From Limonium bicolor (lineage: Eukaryota > Streptophyta > Magnoliopsida > Caryophyllales > Plumbaginaceae), in the NCBI GenBank assembly GCA_023374045.1, contig CM041780.1:95141005-95205004 (forward strand): a DNA stretch of 64,000 bases. The letters are read 5' to 3'. The notes beneath the pieces are model-generated. The model was not told the origin of the DNA. It did no database searches and saw only the letters and a program-made list of their open reading frames with translations. A program made the translations under genes and the position numbers. Positions within the stretch are counted from its first letter, which is position 1. Every line of letters begins with the position of its first letter. This document shows, in pieces, positions 43,675 to 57,315 of the stretch.

Positions 43675-45877
43675 TTAAGGAAACCTTCCACACTTAATGA
43701 CATTTAATGTCATTTATTACTAGTCGTGATTTATTTTCAGCTCATGCTGACTCCTGCAGCTGCCGACCTCCCTTATATCTTCCTATACCTTAGATGTGTT
43801 CACATTACTTATTCAAATCAAGGGTTACAAAGGTAGATAGGTGGTGTGATGATGTGTCATCATATTAAGCCTTACCTTAGCCTTAAGTCTTCTTCCCTTT
43901 CTTATAAGAGAGAAGCCATGACCTGGGTGTATACCACACATCAATCATCTTCTTCTACCTCCATAAACACATATAAACTCTAATTAAAAGGTAGAACAAG
44001 CCAGCAAACCCGGAACTCCAAAACAGAAGCCAAGGAACCTAGGCATGCTGAAGCTGTGTAGAAGTGAGGGGTTTTGAAGGTGTTCCTAGGCGAATTTTTG
44101 GAAGATGTTGAAGTCCCCTGTAATATTATTGAAGTACCTAATTCGTGGTCAAAAGTTATGGTAACAAGAAGCCAGTAGGTCTTGTGTACAACCATCTTTC
44201 CTTTAGTGTCAATTCTGGCGACAGTTTCTGTTTTGATTTGGTTCAACAGCTTTGGTTGTGGCTATCTTCTAAATATTTCATGGTGTGAAATTAGAACTCA
44301 TCAACGGTGATTTTGATATATATAAGCCTCGAGAAGATCTGGGAAACTTGGTGAAAACCCTTGGATTCTTAAGTCAATTTTGTGATTTTTGTGCTTGAAT
44401 TGGATCCAACTTTCTGTATAATTTTTGTGAACAAACTAGTGTGTTTTAAGCTAAAATGAATTATACTTATCATCTTCAGTGTTAACAGATATGGGTAAGT
44501 TACCCAGTTTGAGTTTTGATGAGTTAATGGTAAGATAAAAGCTAAAACATGCTTTAAGACCTTTCTGGTTTCTACCAAAATTATGAAGATGTTTCAGAGG
44601 TATATTGATTTATTTTGTGGTTAATTACTCATAGTATGTTGGTATTGAACTGGTAAAAAGGTAGGCCAAAGTTACACAAAGGTAAGACCTTAAACATGGG
44701 TTTGTTTTTAAGGTATTTTAAAGGTGATTTATAAGTGCTTTAACTTGCTTATTGTTTACTTAATGGTGGTTATGTACTTTGATTATTCTTGGTATGTTGT
44801 GTGGATGTTCTAATAAGTTTAAGGACATGGAGGAACAATCTTAACACTTGGTACTAACTTTGGTACTTGGTACTACAAGTTTATGAGCCCTCGGAGGCCG
44901 AACACTGATTTTTCCCCACTACCAATGAATTTGGGTAAGCCATCATGATCTACTCTATGGGATGATGACTCATAAGGGATATTCACACTTAAGGACATGA
45001 GGTGAGGTAGAGAGGTCAGACTCTATAAATCTGGGCATATGGCCATTGGAAGAGGTCCGACTCTATAAATCCGGGCATACGGCCATTGTTTTCTTGGATG
45101 TTGTACTTGTGGTGGAACTTGGTATTTGTCATGGAACTGGCTGGATCTTGCTATGATTATGCTATGTTTACATCTGTGATGCTATGGTATTGTATACTTG
45201 GAGTTTTACAAAGATAAAATGTGTTTTACAGGTTGTGAAGAAGATTGTGATGTGATTTGTTAATCCTGTGGTTATTACATGGTATTATGTGAGTGTATAG
45301 TTATGTACCTTGGTAATATTTGTTGTGGTTTCTGGTGATATATGTTGTTGTGGTTCTTTGTGATGTTACATGTGATTTTTAAAGAGTTTTATAAGCTAAA
45401 TGTATTTTACATGTTGTGGCAAGAATTACTCAGCATTGTTGACGTTTGTTTTCTGGCATGTGTCCTATGGTCTTTTCTCTGTGATAATATGACTAACCAC
45501 AAGAACAGGTTAAGAAGTTGCATGAGGGAGTGGAACTAAAGGGACTAGACACTAAAGTTAGAAGACAATGTAGTATTGCAATGAAGTTCATTTGTAATAT
45601 GTTTAAACTCCTTGTGTAAACTAGTGATGAGTTTTGAAAGAAGATGTTAGTCTATGGATGTATAAGTTGTTAAAGGTTATGGTATGGTTTTTAAACATAT
45701 ATAAGAGTTTAAAAGTTTCAACTTAGTTTGGTATAGTGGTGGTAATAAGCCTTAGCATCCACAGTGAGTGTGGGTGTGGCGGTAGCTCCCCGATTAGCTT
45801 TGTAAGTAATCTGCTGTATAAAATGAGAAATAGAAATAAAAGAAAAAAAATAGAGCTAGGAAAAGTGGGGTGTTACA
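43675..45877 (+). mobile_element. LTR-like repeat H (chromovirus-like), right end defined
   Basis: The right end gtggggtgttaca matches the LTR ends of F and G. The part from about 43,675 to 44,920 has an inverted homologue at 50,800-52,030. A TATA-like cttataagag is near 43,898. A 40-bp unit is duplicated at 45,011-45,088 (gactctataaat…gggcata). No PBS follows, so this is a 3' or solo LTR. Confidence 0.6.
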
Positions 45878-46489
45878 CCAAGACACGTCTTCAAATCCAT
45901 ATACACATTTATGCATGAAACATGCTTACTAAAACATAACCACATGGGCATGACCAACTAGTGGCTCCCGAAAGATAGTACCTACAAATTTACAAGGTAG
46001 CCTAGACCATATGTCCTTACACTTGGTCATCATCTAATGCATTGCTCCAATTAAAAATGAGAAAAGGCTGATTAAACTTGATACACAAACATACATCAAG
46101 AAAGTTACATACTCTCAACCAAATGTTGGGACTAATATCCAAAAGAAGAGTAATAAGGGGAATTAAAACTTATGCATTTCAAATCCAAAAACAAAAGTAA
46201 TACAAGTAGTAAATTTCCCCAGGTGCCACGCTCTCAGTGTTCTCCTAAACCTGTGAGAAAGCATTCAAGAACATAGACATATAAATACTAACCGTCAGTA
46301 TTCGACTGAGTAAACACTAGCTACATTTAGGCAATTACATTAATCCTTTATTATTAAGATAGAGAGCCATAACTTTCTCTTTGCTTTATGTGTATCAAAT
46401 CCTCAAAGCTCCTTTCTCAAGCATTTCATCTTTCATCACTATCACAAGGCATCTACGCACAATTCACATGAATATGCATCCATAGGGAT
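45878..46489. other. Gene-free spacer
   Basis: AT-rich; no coding frame or boundary seen. Confidence 0.3.
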
Positions 46490-46920
46490 GCTGGCTTCCG
46501 GAAATAATTATCTTTCGGAACATTAGCTTTCGGAACACTAGCTTCCGGAACAAGGATTACCGGAAGAGTTCCGGGCATCAACAACTTACATGACAATTTC
46601 ATTTCTAATAGCTCATCATGGCTTATACATATACAATAAAGTTCATGCTTATTTCATATATACATTCCACAATCAATAGCTCATTAAGCCACCGGATATA
46701 AAAGGGTCCGTCTTTCTTATATCATCACAAGAATCAATGGCACACATAGCCTCCGGATATCAAGGGTCTGTCTCCCTTTTCATTTCAACTATCAATGACA
46801 CACATAGCCTCCGGATATCAAGGGTCCGTCTCCCTTTTCATTTCAACTATCAATGGCACACATAGCCTCCAGATATCAAGGGTCCGTCTCCCTCTTCTAG
46901 CATTCATTCATTGACATAGC
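46490..46920 (-). repeat. TCCGGA-rich repeats: ttccggaa cluster and a ~59-bp tandem (4 units)
   Basis: 46,490-46,575 has five to six gcttccggaa/ctttcggaa half-palindromes. 46,683-46,920 has four units with agcctccggatatcaaggg and tccgtctccc. Read on the minus strand the unit resembles the 40-bp repeat of LTR H (gtccga…tccggg…gccattg), which suggests an inverted related LTR. Confidence 0.7.
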
Positions 46921-48639
46921 ATCATTCATAATATTTCTTAAGATCATTCATCCACAACAGTTCATCAAGGATTATCATCCATTATCATTCATCAACTGCA
47001 TCGTTAGGAGTCACATAGATCTCACTAATACCGTACTTCCTTTTTTGACCACTTAAAGGTCCAACGTACACCTTCACATTCTCTTGACCTCAAGTGGTGG
47101 CTCAAATACTCACATCATTAATTAGAATCATGGATAGATTATATCATATATCCCCTTAGGGCACACACATGGATAGTCTTAGGTTTACCTTTTTAGTGTC
47201 CAAGCTTGGGTCCAAGCACCATGTCCGCTTCTCCAATGCTAAGAGCCTTCACCGGCATCTAAAGAAATGTAACAACATACACATCATTATCACTAGTTCA
47301 TGCTAACACTTCACACATTCACATCAAACTCACATCGCATAACTAAACCGTGGAGCTCACAAATTGCTCCTAACTCATTATTAATCCATTTTATATACTC
47401 CTTTAATGTCATTCAAGCTTTAAAACCGCAATAATAACTTGATAACCAGAAAACCCCAATTTTCATTTTCAAATTCGTCCATAGGCAGCCATGAGAATAA
47501 CTCAAAATTAACTTTCACCAAAACCCACATAAGTGGTTCAAACCCAATGTTTTGACATAATATGAAGCTTCAATGAAGGCCTTAAGCCTAAAAACGAGTT
47601 TAAGAGTGTGAAATCAATCAAACTTACTAGATATGAATAGTAACAATGGTGGAGAAGAAGATTGAGGTCTCTAGATCCAAATGAAGCTTGAAGAAAAAGA
47701 AATCATCACTTTTATTTGTCAACAACCATTACTAATCAACTTTGGATGAAGATTTGGAGTGAAAAAATGAAGAAATAAAGGTTTCTCCTTGCTGGCGGTG
47801 CTGCTGGTCGTGCTCAAACAAAGGGAAGTTCTGGGAGCAAAACGTGAAAGAAAATGAGAAGGAGAGAGAAAGAAAAAGGGCTTAAGTAGGAATAGTAGGC
47901 ATGTGACTTGCACATGCCTTCAATTTATCTTTGGGTAATTAAAACAAGGCCCATAAAACTCTTTAGAATTTTAAACCCATCTTTTAAAATTCTAGAATTT
48001 TCCATAAATGAACAAGACATTGTTTTTGCCATTTTGGGCAAAAATGTTCTTTAAGCCTTTAAATGTCCAAACTTAACTAAAACTTGACTTTTCTTTTCAA
48101 ATCTCTTCTCCATCATTCAGATAGCTTCAAAATTATATTTTGAGGTTATAAATCATTTGTTAACCTCAAGGTATTTCAAACCACACAAAATTACCGAAAT
48201 GCTAATTAAGGCCAAAATATGTCTTAAGTAAATTCATTCTCAACTTTTAAGCTATTGGCTCTATTAATACTCTTAAAAACTCTTATTAAACACATAGGTG
48301 AGGTTTAAACTCACTAAAATAAATCTTATTAAAGTAAATATATATAAGTGAATTGGAATTGTGAGGATATACAAATATGTGTATATACACATGTATATAA
48401 GGTTAAAGGATCAAAACAAAAGGGAACATTATAATTCATGAGGAACTTAGAAATTATAAGAGCATATATTATGTAGTTAGAAAGTATTCAAAGGATTAAC
48501 GTGATATTATTATTACATCGAATTAGATAAAAACAATCATGTATACTTACATATATAAGTGTATATAGTTAACACATTATCATTAAGAAGAATACCACAA
48601 AACGAGAAAACGTTATATAAGCGTAACAAATAATTAACA
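46921..48639 (-). mobile_element. Probable inverted LTR-like region I, limits unclear
   Basis: No gene. Orientation is inferred from the minus-strand similarity of the adjacent tandem repeats to LTR H. A 64-codon minus-strand frame at 47,719-47,913 is S/F/L-rich and unsupported. Confidence 0.3.
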
Positions 48640-49976
48640 CTCTCGGTTAACAAAAGGGATAGTCGGGACGCCGACCAGGATGGACGTCGGATCAGGCTAA
48701 GGTATGATATAATGTAACTTGTGTGTTACCGAGTTTTATACCTCGGCTTGTGTGCTAATTGTTTGTTTGAACGACCAACAAGATAAATGCATGAAATATG
48801 AATTATTGTGATTTTTTGTGAATTGTGTTTATTTGACCGTACTTATTTGTGATGTCTTACTAACTACGAACTTAGTAGAATAGACTCCACATATAGCACA
48901 TACGATCATGGTTAGGGAATCCAAGAGGATTCGGCACACGAACTTATCTAACTGTGAAAACTATAAGAGAATTTCTCACTAACTCCATAAATACTTAGTC
49001 GACATCCAAAAAGAGATGATTCGACCTAACACAACGCGGCTTCTATTGAGATTGGCTTACTGGGGGTGAGAGGAGTCCGGCATGGTTCTGGCCGCGCGCG
49101 TATTTGATTCGAAGGGCGGTATCTGCATCAGATCCAACTTCCTTAGATCTTGTCTACGGACTTGGTCATCCCAAAGTCAAGAGAACGACTTAGCGTCTTT
49201 GGCCAATGACCATTGAAGGGGGAATTTTGATGGTACGTCACTTTGACGGAGGTTTGATTCATTGATATTAACACTCATTTTGATAAGGGTTCAAACATAC
49301 CCGAAAATACTTGATAGTTAAGGGTGGAAAGAAAACAATCCTAATAAGAGGATTGTATTGACAAATAACTAAGGTCGTACACGAGGCTTAATTAACTTCT
49401 CAAGGCCTAGAAAAAGGAAGGAGGACTAACTCGTTATTGATGTGTACAGTACTTTTTATATTATTTGAATTAAAATCAACCGCATGCTTATCGACTAATT
49501 AGTCATGTGTAGCCCGGTAGTTCATGGGTTACACGTTATCATACTCAACAAGTTGTGTTGAGCCCGTTGTGGCCTAACATTTCAAGTACATGATCAAAGA
49601 GGTTACCGGGTCGGAGTGTAGGACATGGTAGATACCATTAGGTATACTTTTGGGATTTGATTACTTTTAAGGGATGATTGTATTTATTTTTGGATTTGAT
49701 ACACTCTTATGTTATGTGGGTAAGTAGGGAATCGAATTGAACTTGTAATTCAATTTTTGGATATTGTAGTTAAACTTGGTATGTATTTATGTTGGTTTTT
49801 TAAGTTGGAATTGTCCGGTCTGTCAGACCGTGATTTTGGAATTAATAGGCCTTGTCAATCATGTGGGTGATTGACAGCTATTAACACCTGGGAGTTTGAA
49901 TTTTCCGCTGCGAATTGGTTTAAATTGATCGGAAAGGTTAGGAGTTGATTATCAGATTAGTAGTTGGGGTGTTACA
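48640..49976 (+). mobile_element. LTR G (chromovirus-like), 5' LTR of a truncated element
   Basis: Ends ggggtgttaca and is followed by a PBS. It shares ordered blocks with LTR F (ggtatgat, ataaatgcatgaa, atcaaccgcatg, cggtctgtcagacc). The left limit is approximate. Confidence 0.65.
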
Positions 49977-49981
49977 AAAAG

Positions 49982-49993
49982 TGGTATCAAAGC
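49982..49993 (+). other. Primer binding site of element G
   Basis: tggtatcaaagc lies 5 nt after the LTR. It differs by one base from the initiator-Met PBS of F, and the following leader is shared. Confidence 0.75.
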
Positions 49994-50149
49994 GTAATTA
50001 CGCTCTAATGACTGGATACTACCGAGTTTAAGAATTCTAAGCCTTGGGTTAAGGGATTGGGAGATAGTAGTGAATGGCGCGCTAACTTAGCAATTACCTG
50101 ACCGTCTGAAAGACGCTATAAACTACTTAACCATATACTTGTAGTCACA

Positions 50150-50800
50150 AAATCTGATGTATAATGACGTTTTCCAGATATTGGGTCGAGGCTGCGGTTG
50201 TGGCCGAGATAGGGGAGGGGGAGAGGCTGTAGAGATACCGGGGTGGGCAGGTCATTGCAGAGATTGTAGTTGCCGCCCTGGTTCACATGGGATTTCAGCC
50301 GGGAGCAACACAACAGCCTCCACCACCTATACACCCTTCGCCTCTGACCCGTGAGATAAATTAGGTCAAGAGTTTGGCGGCTCTTAGACCACCAGCATTC
50401 CGAGAGGAGACTGATCCCGCTCATCTAGAGGCATACATCTTCGAGATGAAGACCTCCTTGAGACTTTGGATACTCCTGCTGGAACGAGGGTCCGACTTGC
50501 CGCCTTCTACCTGAAGGGAGCAGCCAACGATTGGTGGAAGCTAGTGAAGGTCGAGCATCAGGCCGACCCCGCCTTTGACTGGGATGCCTACGTGGTGCTA
50601 CTTCTGGTGAAGTACTATCCCGCACATGTGAAGATGAAGAAGAGGCTTGTGCTGGATGCGCTCAAGCAAACTGACAAGAGGACGGTGGACGAGTACTACT
50701 CTGCATTCAACGCCTTTATTCACCTCCTACCCGGACTAGGGTACTCAGATGAGATCTTGGTGGAGTGTTTCTATGGAGGGTTAAACCACCGCCTCTGGTA
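50150..50800 (+). pseudogene. Gag fragment of element G
   Basis: Coding text in shifting frames: a G/R-rich start near 50,180, …ALRPPAFREETDP…LEAYIFEMK near 50,380-50,450, then a 115-codon frame from 50,466 with RLAAFYLKGAANDWWK…YVVLLLVKYYP…VDEYYSAFNAFIHLLPGL. This is the retrotransposon Gag core, upstream of where the zinc knuckle would be. It is cut at about 50,800 by the inverted repeat H'. Confidence 0.8.
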
Positions 50801-52030
50801 TGGCATGGGATAAAAAATCAGTGGCTGACCTTCGAGGGCTCATCAGCTTGTAATACCAAGTTCCATAGTCATTACCAGTGTTTAGGTCGTTCAACACGCG
50901 TCCTTAGCCTTATGAAAACATCCACACAACATACCAAGAAGATCAAAGCACATAAACCACCATTAAATAAACAATAAACAAGTTAAGACACCTTTAAAGT
51001 ACATTTAAAACAAATCCATGATTAAGGTCTTAACTCTGTGTAACTTCAACCTACCTCTTTACCAATTCAATTCATATCATGAGTAAATATCCACAAAATA
51101 AAAGAAAGAAACCTTCAAAAACATCTTCATAATTTTAATAGAAATCATAAAGGTCTTAAAGCATGTTTTTAACTTTAATCTTGCCTTTAACTCATCAAAA
51201 CTCTAATGGTGAACTTACCCACGATCTGGTTAATTGAAGAGTGATAAGTATTCATCATTTTCAGCTCAAACTCACAGAGGTTACTCACGAAAATTATTCA
51301 CACGGCTAACTTCAAGTTAAAGCATAAAAATCACCATAATTGACACTAAGAAAACAAGGGTTGTTCACCAAGATTCCCAGACCTTCTCGGGGCCTATTAT
51401 ATACCGAAATCACCATTTAAGAGTCTACTTGCACCACCATGAAAAATAGTTAGAAGATAACCTCAGCCTAAGCTGTCGAAACAAACCAAAACAGAAACTG
51501 TCGCCGGAATTGACACTTAAGGAAAGATGGATAGTGCACAAGAACTACCTGACTTCTTCTTGCCATAACTTTTTACCAAAACTAGGTACTTGACTAGGTT
51601 AAATGGAGACTCCAAGACCTTCCAAGAACTCGCCCAAGAACACCTTAAAAATCCCCCACTTCTTCTCAATTCCAGCACCTCCTTGCTCTTGGTTTTGGAG
51701 TTCTTGGCGAACTGGCTTGCTTTACTTCTTCTTTGTTTGTTTTCTTTGTATTATAGGAGTTTAGGGAAGTAGATTGGTGTGAGTAATGAAGCCAGGTCGT
51801 GTCTCTTCTTATATAGGCAAGAAGAGATGACTTAATACTTAGGTAAGCCTTAATAAGATGACACATCTTAATACACCTTCTCTTTTCCTATTGGCTATGG
51901 GTTTGGCTGAGTTAAATGAAGACACATAAGAGCTGATGAGTCCGGGTGAGGTTGGCAAGGGTAGTCATAATGAGCTTAAAACTTAATCATGACAAGTAAT
52001 AAATATGGCCAATTTTCTTAAGGCTTATAA
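50800..52030 (-). mobile_element. Inverted partial copy of LTR H (H')
   Basis: Reverse-complement similarity to 43,675-44,920 along its length. For example the minus strand of 51,000-51,070 matches ggtaaaaaggtagg…ttacacaaaggtaagacc at 44,650-44,690, and 51,480-51,560 matches 44,150-44,235. A minus-strand TATA-like ctatataag is near 51,817. Confidence 0.7.
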
Positions 52031-53101
52031 ATTTTTTATAAAAACAGAGGTATATTGTAAACTTTTTGTAAAAATAGGAGTATTTTGTGAACTTTTGAAA
52101 AAACAGAGATAAATTGTGAATTATTTTTAAAAAAAGTTGTTATAATAAGCACCAACTTAAAAATATATAAAAACAAATTGTTAGGGACAATATGACGATT
52201 TTTCAGGACATTGTTAATGTCCTTTACCAAATCGTGGCATTAGTGAATTTCAGAACTTTTTGTGACATATGAGAGACAAATTCAAACAATGGTATATTGT
52301 GAATCATGAAACATTTTAGTGACATATTGTGAATTTTCCCTTACATTTTCTTGTAGGTTGCATATTAGCCAGCATGTGATTCAGACAAGAGCTACGAGGG
52401 GGAACGCTTTTCAACAAACTAACACAACTATTGATATAAAGAATACATGGTAATCGAGCACTTCAAGGGGAAATATAAAGAAAGCAAACATGCCAAGCCA
52501 CCCCCATAATATTATCTTTCAAGTTTCACGACTTTAACTGATACTATATTATGTAAGGTTAGCAGAGATCAAGCAAATGAACAACGACTGGCAGGCAGGT
52601 AGCTTGACGGCCTGATCCGTCATTGAAACGCATTTTGAGATGCAGAGTTCCATCAATACCACATAAGCTTCATATTCAGCCACTAACGAAGCTTCACACT
52701 TGTACAAGATTTAAAAAAAAAGGCAATCAAATGATTTGAAAGGTAAAGCTAACATCTCACAAGCCCATGCAGAGGCAGGTTATTCCTTGGCCGTATCCCT
52801 ATAGTATAATGATTTATATATGACATAACATGATTGGCTAGCTTAGTAGCTCCTATGCGTTACAACTGACTCGTTCCCTTTGATAAAAGTTACAATTGAT
52901 ATATAGATATCTGTATTAATCCTAGATCTATAAGATATCTCATATCAGAAGAAAATAAGGCGCAGAAAAGATCAGGGGAAAGTAAACAAAATCTGGTCAG
53001 TTACCACACGGAAAGCTGTTGGCTTCGGTACAGCAACTCCGATTTCTCGTACTATGCGCGCATGGATATCAATGCACTTCAAGCCAATTAGAAGGCTCCG
53101 G
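52031..53101. other. Intergenic region 3' of the quinolinate synthase gene
   Basis: AT-rich; no gene seen. The transcript end and poly(A) signal of the minus-strand gene should lie in the right part, but no unique site can be chosen. Confidence 0.4.
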
Positions 53102-56100
53102 TTAAACTATTCCCCAGATTAGCGTTGCTGGTGAAGTCTGATGGATGAGCTTGTCGGGCAATTCTTTTCTTGCCTGTGGCAGAGATAAAAGAACACAGAC
53201 TTATGTTAACAGACATCATACTCGACGCATAAAAACACAGAAGTAAATGGTTATGTATTTCTGAAAGTTGCAGAAAAAAAAAAAAGAGCAGTTGGAATAG
53301 TGACACGGAAGAGATGTGGTACCTGGAAGTGTCTCATGTGGAGAATCGGCTCGCATCCAACTTCTGCTACTTGCTTGCCACTAGGTGTTCGCAAACCAAA
53401 TCGTCCGGCTTCATAAGCAGATATGGCATTCTTTTCATCGGGCAGCTGATGGCAGACGTGTAAGAGAGCGCTCAAAGAATTCATCTAGAGAGAAAGGTTA
53501 GAGATATATAATGGGTGAGACCACAGTGATAAATTAATCAAAGTAAAAAAAAAAAAAAAAACAAAAAATTTACCACTAAAAAATCCATTTCTAAACCACT
53601 GCAATATCGATTGGCACAGAAAATACAGAAACGTTACATGCTTTGGAGTATGAAACCAGCATTTTTCCACACCCTTTTTCATCTGGTACCATTTCCACAC
53701 CCGCTCATGAATGAAATAAGCATTTTGTCTTCAGATGCAACCAAATGTAATGAGAAAATAGGATATGCAAACCTTCATGTAAGGGCAGGATGCACAGCCA
53801 CCATGGATGGAGCAACCTTCACCACTTGCAACTCCTGGTACAACAGCCAAACCCATGGACGAATTATTTGATGTTTGGGATAATGAGTCTGCAGAAACCG
53901 GAAAAACTATCTCCACTTTAATATCTGGTTTCACAGAAGTGGAATCCTTTACAGAAGCCAGCAATGAACGGACAGCTGCAACAATTGAAGTCACCATCCC
54001 TGACTCTGTCCCCAAAACAAATTGGAGATGATCATCCACATTTCTATCCAAAGATTCCTGAACCGTTTGCTTGATGAAGTCAAGTATGTTTTGGGTGGAT
54101 CCAACCACCCCCATTCCTCGCCTTTTAGCATCCATTGCTAAAGAGAACATTTCTCCTGGCACCTCCAAGTGGGCCGTAAGAAAGGTATCACAGTACATTT
54201 CATTGATCTTATCCACCACTTCATGTCCAAAGAGATGGTGTACAATGCATGACCCGTCCTGATAGTAGTGAAGACGAGGCAGCAAAGCCCTGATAGAGTC
54301 TCTGTTGTGCTTTGGATGCACTTCTGAAATTTCTTCATCTGTCATTAAGGTCATTTGTCGAAATAATTCCACAATGTTAGCCCCCATGTAGGAATCAGGG
54401 CCATAATACACGGTCAAATTAGGGACCTGAGAAAAAGCCTGGAATGAAAATAATCCCCACCCTTCGTTAGCTGAATATAAACTTTGCAGGACAGCCTTAA
54501 CTACCACAATGAACCAGAGTTCACATACCTGAAGAATGGTTTGCACCACATTTGATGAGGTACAAGTTATTGTGGGTACTACTTCATGGGAAAGTGCTTT
54601 AGTCTCAAGTGAAGTGTTTATGTAGATCACATGCAATGCAGGTTTGGACATAATAGAGGCCTCAAGATATTCCATGTACGCAGGGGTAGCAGCAGCATCA
54701 GCAAGGGAGCAACCTATCCGTTCACTAGACATCCTGTAAACTCCAACCTGGGAATGAAAAATGACCACAGAGAGAAAAAGGACCATCCTTTAGATCTGCA
54801 TGGTTTTTCTTAATTAGGTGAACAATCACCACACAAGATATAAGATCAAAATTTGTTCACATCTGCTTGAAGAATCTGACAAATAAAGCATTTTTGCACA
54901 TGGTCCAACATAGCTCTTCTTGTCAAGAAGTAAGGAAAATCAATATCACAATTATTTAATGATTCTTCCACGGACATCAAATCCTTATATGCACACCAAC
55001 TGAGAAAATTACACGAAGGAGAAAACAGATTACAAAATAATCCTATCATTCAAATGCAGAGATTTTTGTACGCCACAATTATTCTTAGTAGGCATTAATG
55101 CTAGATGATTCAAATTACGATCCTTTATGGACTCAATGGATCATATGTACTCTCATTTATAGAACACCAGAAGACATGCTCACCAATCATTCTAAATATT
55201 CGGCAGATCATAAATTGGTCCCTATGAACAAACAGTACACGTCTGACTCTTATAGAGTTAAACCAATAATATCTACCTTTTCAAAGCCAGCTTGATCCAG
55301 AATTGCACGAACATTTTCGGACATGAAATCTACTCCAAGAACAGCAATATACTGACACCCAGCTTCAGCCATTTTGACAGCCCTGTCAGCCATGACCAAG
55401 GAATCAGAGATGTGGATGTGTGGCCACACTTTTTGGGCAGCATTCAGAACACCTTGGACCTCAGGATCCATATAGAAATGTGCAACAATGCCTACTTTCT
55501 TCTCTTTAAGGACCTTAACCAGCTCGTTAACCTTGGATTCTTCAGGGAACAGATACTGCACCTGGAATTAAACTACAACAGGATTTAGAATTCAGCAACA
55601 AGATGTGACTATGCAGATACCATAGCGTAATGTAAAGCCAGAGCAACATGAAGAAGAGTTGATATATAGGCCCCATTCTTTTGCAAAAAGAATAAACCAG
55701 CTGATAGCTGATATGGGCTGATGACTGATTTCAAAATTAGATGATTGTGTAAAAAACCTATATAAGTTGTTCTTTTTGTATTAGAGTTTTGAAATGATAA
55801 ACCTACTGATAATGTGACTAACAATATGTAAACCAACTGATAATGCGACTGGTAATGCGTAAACCAGCTGATTAACTAACTTATTATGCTGTTTTGAATA
55901 AGCTTCATAAGTAAATGATATCTAACCCATAATACAACAAAAGAATGAGCTGAACCTGATAAACCAGCTGATAAATCATAAACCAGTTGATTCTGGTGCA
56001 AAAGAATAGGGCCATAAACTGAAGTCCAAGCTTACATTATACGTCTCCATTCAACATGTTGACAACAATACTCATCTAGGAATTTATTCTTCTATCAAAA

Positions 56101-57315
56101 TACCAAAAGTAACAAGTGAAATAGCCACAGCGTTGATATGTTAAACATCAAAACCTCAACGGTCGTTTTACCTCCCATATTGGATATATACTATCAACAG
56201 TTTTTTCTAATAACATTAAAAAAAAACCCCAACCGTCTTGACGACCGAAACTCAACAAATAAGTAAACTTTAATTGATATAGAGCACCAACATGCAGTAA
56301 CCACGGCCTAGTTCCTAGCCATTATAGTTTGTTCCACTTTCTTCCACGAATAGATTGATAAAAAACAATCAAGCAAGACAGCACAGTAAGCAGTTTTAAT
56401 CTGACCTGAGTTTGAACATAGCTTGTTCCACTTTCTTCCACGAGACAATCCCACAAATAGATTGATAAAAATCAAACAAGCAAGAAAGTATGGTAAGTTA
56501 AAGCGGACCTGTGCTTGAGCATAGCTCCCCTTTGCAACAATCCCGTCAGCATCAATCACCATTGACGGGAACGGCTCTCCAACCTTTCTACCTTCTCTGT
56601 CCGCCTGCAAGGCTTTGGTTCTTTTCTGCATACTGATTAAAACATTGTACCAACTATTTGCTCTTGACCTCACCCCCGTCCTCTTCCCACTTTGAAGTCC
56701 GACAACATTCAGCACCGTCAAATCATCCGGTTTCAACCCTAACACCTCTTCGGGTGTGGCCCCGTCCAAAACAGCAATTAAGCAAGCGCAGAACCCTCTG
56801 GTGATTTCCGAATCGCTATCGGCAGCAAACCTCATCCGCCTACTGTCATCCATCCAAGCTTCAACCCACACCTGCGCGGTGCAGCCCAGTACTCGATTCC
56901 TCGTAATTCGACTAGAAGCATCCAACGGTGGGAGAATTGCTGCATAACGAAGCAGCTGCTTCATCCGATCGGTCGGGTCGGGCAGTGCATCAAACTCTGA
57001 AACCATCCGGGCAAGCTTCTCAGACGCCGGGAGATCCGCTGAGGTCTCAGGCACAGGCGTGGAGGCAGTGACCGCCGAGATCGAGAAGGAGGTGGTGAGG
57101 TTGTTGGGAGCGAGCCTTACAAGGGAAAACGAAGACGAATTCTTATAAGAGATTGGGGAGAAAAAGGCGGCGCCTTTGAGAGACTTGGCGTGAGAAAACG
57201 AGAGGCGGGTGGGCTGGAGAGCAGAATCATTGTAAAGAGCTCCAGAGATGGAGGTTGGCTTAATGGGAAGATCGGAGTAAGAGGAAGCTCTCATCGTTAT
57301 GGTCGCGGGATCCAT
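53102..57315 (-). CDS. QS: Quinolinate synthase, plastidial (SufE-NadA fusion)
   Basis: Condenses iminoaspartate with dihydroxyacetone phosphate to quinolinate, in de novo NAD synthesis in plastids. Six exons: 57,315-56,509; 55,561-55,277; 54,747-54,529; 54,438-53,773; 53,484-53,323; 53,173-53,102. All junctions are GT-AG and phase 0, giving 736 residues, close to the usual ~720. Residues ~1-85 are S/T/A-rich and basic, a likely transit peptide. SufE-like domain at ~95-240 with active-site C145 (GCTAQVW); its role is sulfur delivery to the cluster. NadA spans ~270-736: HFYMDPEVQG and SDSLVMADRAV in exon 2, and likely 4Fe-4S ligands C426 (TCTSSN), C501 (GSCIVHH) and C655 (SCPYMK). The ATG at 57,315 is used because the preceding GTG is not a plant start. 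No disabling change was seen. It is the only clear host gene here. Confidence 0.96.
56326..56524 (-). repeat. ~100-bp tandem duplication across the exon 1 donor site of QS
   Basis: 56,326-56,419 and 56,420-56,524 share ttgttccactttcttccacg, atagattgataaaaa, caagcaaga and a gacctg…catag end. The right copy holds the true exon 1 end and donor (56,508-56,507). The left copy is intronic and carries a diverged second donor (CTCAG|GTC at 56,406/56,405). Confidence 0.8.

Noticed and set aside
50820..50850. Continuation of the element G gag frame after 50,800
   Set aside because: The sequence from about 50,800 matches the inverted LTR H better than Gag, so the apparent reading is coincidental.
56308..56508. 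Extension of QS exon 1 to the ORF end (56,308)
   Set aside because: The coding match ends at the GT donor at 56,508; the extension is intron with a tandem duplication.
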